This document shows, in pieces, positions 42,894 to 45,452 of a stretch of DNA of 45,452 nucleotides; positions within the stretch are counted from its first letter, which is position 1, and each line of letters begins with the position of its first letter. Location of the stretch: the NCBI GenBank assembly GCA_027310625.1, contig DAIDAM010000005.1:1-45452 (forward strand), given 5' to 3'. A model generated the notes under the pieces. It was not told where the DNA came from. It made no database searches and saw nothing but the letters and a program-made list of their open reading frames with translations. Both the position numbers and the translations under genes were made by a program. The DNA comes from a bacterium (lineage in GTDB: Bacteria > Patescibacteriota > Minisyncoccia > UBA6257 > 2-01-FULL-56-20).

Positions 42894-43250
42894 ATGATTG
42901 AACACGTTTCCGTTCCGGTAAAAGATTTCAGAAAAGCGAAAAAGTTTTACCTCGCCGCCCTGAAACCGCTGAAGTACAAACTAAATTACGATTTCAAAGA
43001 TGCGGCGGGGTTCATGGCCGAAGGCCACACGAGCTTCTGGATTGTGAAAAAACCGCGCGTGCAGAAAACTCACATCGCTTTCAGGGCAAGAACGAGAAAG
43101 ATGGTGCGCGATTTTCATAAAGCGGCGCTCCAAGCCGGAGGCAAAGACCACGGCAAGCCCGGATTGCGAAAAGATTACAGCCCGGACTATTACGCGGCGT
43201 TCATTTTGGACCCCGACGGCAACAACATCGAGGCGGTTACTTACAATTAA
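42894..43250 (+). CDS. VOC/glyoxalase-family protein
   Basis: MIEHVSVPVKDFRKAKKFYLAALKPLKYKL...HIAFRARTRKMVRDFHKAALQAGG...YYAAFILDPDGNNIEAV. Confidence 0.87.
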   Translation: MIEHVSVPVKDFRKAKKFYLAALKPLKYKLNYDFKDAAGFMAEGHTSFWIVKKPRVQKTHIAFRARTRKMVRDFHKAALQAGGKDHGKPGLRKDYSPDYYAAFILDPDGNNIEAVTYN

Positions 43251-43400
43251 CACCTTGAATTTATCGTAATTTTCTCCGCCTGTGCATAAAAGCGCGGAAA
43301 AATTCCGCGGCCGCGGTATAATTTAAGTAAATAAAAAAGCAGCTTAAAAAAATAACGGCACGGAGAAATTCAGGAATTCAAATGAAAAACGGGGGCAAAC

Positions 43401-43634
43401 ATGAAAACTCGCGAGCTTCTTGTAGAGCACTTCATGATGGGTGGACAACTCTGTGAAAGAGTCCACCTTGAGGAAGTTCTTGAAGAGCCGGACGCACAAG
43501 ACCCGGCCGTAAGCGCCCTACAGATAACAACAAGAACGCCGAAAAGAAGAACGGAGGTGCGGGAGTGCAGATGCCCGCGGGAGGCGCAGAGAGCCACAAG
43601 GCACTACCTCAGAACCGGTAGATGGTGGGGCTAA
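43401..43634 (+). CDS. Hypothetical small protein
   Basis: ORF with upstream GTATAAT; weak support. Confidence 0.35.
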   Translation: MKTRELLVEHFMMGGQLCERVHLEEVLEEPDAQDPAVSALQITTRTPKRRTEVRECRCPREAQRATRHYLRTGRWWG

Positions 43635-43787
43635 TGAAACATCGTGTCCCGCAAAGCGGCTAGACGAAAGTCCGGCCGCTCTCTGTTTCTTGTCCCCCGC
43701 ATAAAACGTGGTTACGCGGAGAATCAAATCCGCGAACAATTTGCCGCGCGGCAAAACAAGTTTTATCATCAAGACAATAATAAAAAT

Positions 43788-44474
43788 ATGGCTTCGCTTA
43801 AAGAAAATCCGACCTTTTCCGAATACCAAAAAATCGTCAAGGACATCTACGGCGTTTCAAATGACCGGCATTTCTCGACATCCGATATGCTCGCCAACAT
43901 CGAGCGTTTTTTAATGCGCGGATTGAAGGGCATCAGGAAAGGAGACCGCGAAAAAACAAAAACCAACATGATGATTTCGCTGAGTTGGTTTATGTCTTTT
44001 TTGAATCAGCTGCATGTAAATGCCGAAGACGAGGTATAGAAGAGATTTCCCTATTTGTGTTCTTACTGCGGAGCGCGCCCTTGCGTCTGCAAAGAAAATA
44101 AAATTGGTAAGCGGCAAAACATCGTCCCCGACGAAACTCGCCGGCCGAAAACGATTGCCGATTTCCAGAAAATGTTTGAGGAAATTTATCCTTCCTCAAG
44201 GCGCACGCTGGAGCATGCCGGGTTACACCTTGCCGAAGAAATGGGCGAACTCTCAGAAAAAATTCTCGCTTACCGCGGCGCAAGAGACAGCGTGAACTTC
44301 GACCAGGTGAAAGCGGAAGCGGCCGATTTAATCTCCTGTTTTTTCGGTGTGTTCAATTCTTCGGGCATCGACGCCGCAAAAGAAATATCCGCGCATTTTT
44401 CAAACAATTGTCACGAATGTCACAAAATGCCCTGCGAGTGCAGTTTCGAAAAAATTTTGAGTTATAAATCCTAA
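43788..44474 (+). CDS. MazG-like NTP pyrophosphohydrolase-type protein with zinc-binding Cys clusters, split by one in-frame TAG at 44037-44039
   Basis: MASLKENPTFSEYQKIVKDIYG...ISLSWFMSFLNQLHVNAEDEV[TAG]KRFPYLCSYCGARPCVCK...RPKTIADFQKMFEEIYPSSRRTLEHAGLHLAEEMGELSEKI...NNCHECHKMPCECSF. Confidence 0.7.
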
Positions 44475-44477
44475 ATT

Positions 44478-45437
44478 TCAAACGCGCAGACCTGCAGAGC
44501 GGCGCGGGAAGCGAGACACGGAATACGATTCCACCTCGCTTAATTTGAGCGGCGTTGTGACGTTGCCAGTGCGGACGTAAAAGTGTTCCTCGCCCTCGGA
44601 ACGAAGGTATATTGGTCTTGAACTCGCAAGCACCTGAATTACGCAGACATCGCGGTCATCAACTGATTGAAACCTGAGGCGTATCAAGCCCCTGAACTCG
44701 GGGCCGATCATTCTGTTGAAAATCTGCGTGAAGTGATTTTCGAAGCCGTCGCTGTCTTTCCTGTTCAGCGTTTGATAATCGTTTTCCAGTCCGATAACTT
44801 CCCTGCCGTTCGCCTCGCCGGACGAAAGTCGGGGCAGGTCGCCGACGCCGATGATAAGATGACCGCCGTTCGAATTCATGAAAGCGGCAATCGTTTTCAT
44901 CGTCGCCTTTTCAAGGTCTTTATTTATTCCGCCGTTCCGCTCGTCAAAGCGGAGCGTCGCCTTGAATTCCAGACGTTCGTGTTCGCTTTCCGAAATCAAA
45001 TCGAAAACTTCCGGTTCTTCGCCGAAATGCCGGCTTTGAGGGTCGGCAAAATTCTGCAATATCCTCAACTGCTTTTCGGGGCGGGAAATATCCGCAAGAA
45101 CAAGGGAATTGTAATTGGAGTTCTCCACGCGGACCGAGCCGTAATGAAGAAGTTTTCCGAGCGGGCCCGAAGAAACGGTGAGAGCGGCGGACTTATCAAG
45201 CGGCACCGTTCTCTCTTTTTTGAAAAAAACTCCCGAGCGGTGCGAAATGTGTCCGGGGCGGATGACGTACGACTCGTAATACCAGCGCACGAAAGCGTAA
45301 ATCGTTATAAAAAATTGCGCGCCGGAGAGAACAAGAATTTTAAGCGTTTGATAGGAAAGCAAACTTGGCAAGAGAAAAAGTTGCGTGTAAAGCTGATATT
45401 TGAAATTTCCGAGCGTTGCAAGAAGGTAGTAGGCCAC
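44478..45437 (-). CDS. Membrane PH-domain (YdbS-like) protein fused to Schlafen AlbA_2-like domain
   Basis: YVIRPGHISHRSGVFFKKERTVPLDKSAALTVSSGPLGKLLHYGSVRV; ERLEFKATLRFD...KTIAAFMNSNGGHLIIGVGD...FYVRTGNVTTPL. Confidence 0.75.
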   Translation of the reverse strand: MAYYLLATLGNFKYQLYTQLFLLPSLLSYQTLKILVLSGAQFFITIYAFVRWYYESYVIRPGHISHRSGVFFKKERTVPLDKSAALTVSSGPLGKLLHYGSVRVENSNYNSLVLADISRPEKQLRILQNFADPQSRHFGEEPEVFDLISESEHERLEFKATLRFDERNGGINKDLEKATMKTIAAFMNSNGGHLIIGVGDLPRLSSGEANGREVIGLENDYQTLNRKDSDGFENHFTQIFNRMIGPEFRGLIRLRFQSVDDRDVCVIQVLASSRPIYLRSEGEEHFYVRTGNVTTPLKLSEVESYSVSRFPRRSAGLRV

Positions 45438-45452
45438 AAACGCCGCAAGTTC

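Noticed and set aside
4424-44474. Genome-wide reassignment of UAG to an amino acid
   Set aside because: UAG appears to be a normal stop for at least three genes here (ArsR-like, GT39-like, PNPOx-like) and prfA is present; only two local in-frame cases.
1-45452. tRNA genes
   Set aside because: Read for TTCGANTC-type T-arms and CCA ends but none convincing; a tRNAscan run would be needed to be sure.

Overview
Window from what looks like a Patescibacteria/CPR (Parcubacteria-like) genome. This is inferred from the intron-bearing 16S rRNA gene, the short prfA, aspS, proS and dnaX genes, and CPR-typical gene families. From the left: (1) a 16S rRNA gene on the minus strand, 5' end near 3866 and truncated at position 1. 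It is interrupted by three group I-like introns (95-1010, 2733-3438, 1291-2296); the first two carry LAGLIDADG ORFs and the third has no HEG. (2) A divergent rpmE-prfA locus with remnants of diverged second copies. (3) Housekeeping genes: NUDIX, ndk, aspS, mgtC, MPG-type glycosylase, rnpB, RNase H, DnaQ-like, arsR, pgk, FAD oxidase, TraG/VirD4-like ATPase, a Cys-rich protein, a GT39-like glycosyltransferase, M15 peptidases, rplU, galT, mrdA-mreDCB, proS, mraY, an S11-like protein, scpAB and dnaX. The most notable signal is a rich set of short palindromic or short-period tandem repeat families. One family (CCGAGCACATAA-n4-TTATGTGCTCGG, 5 copies) occurs only in structured-RNA loci: two introns, the 16S leader twice, and RNase P RNA. 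Several others lie in frame inside protein genes (rplU, pgk, aspS, scpA, a DNA glycosylase, an FAD oxidase, a GH-like protein, a Cys-rich protein, a glycosyltransferase), recalling Rickettsia palindromic elements. Other points of interest: a heptamer repeat whose copy number sets the reading frame of a glycosyltransferase, in-frame UAG codons in rpmE and a MazG-like gene, a riboswitch-like leader next to dnaX, and an S11 PBP-like protein with all three catalytic motifs degraded. All family assignments come from reading motifs; no searches were run.
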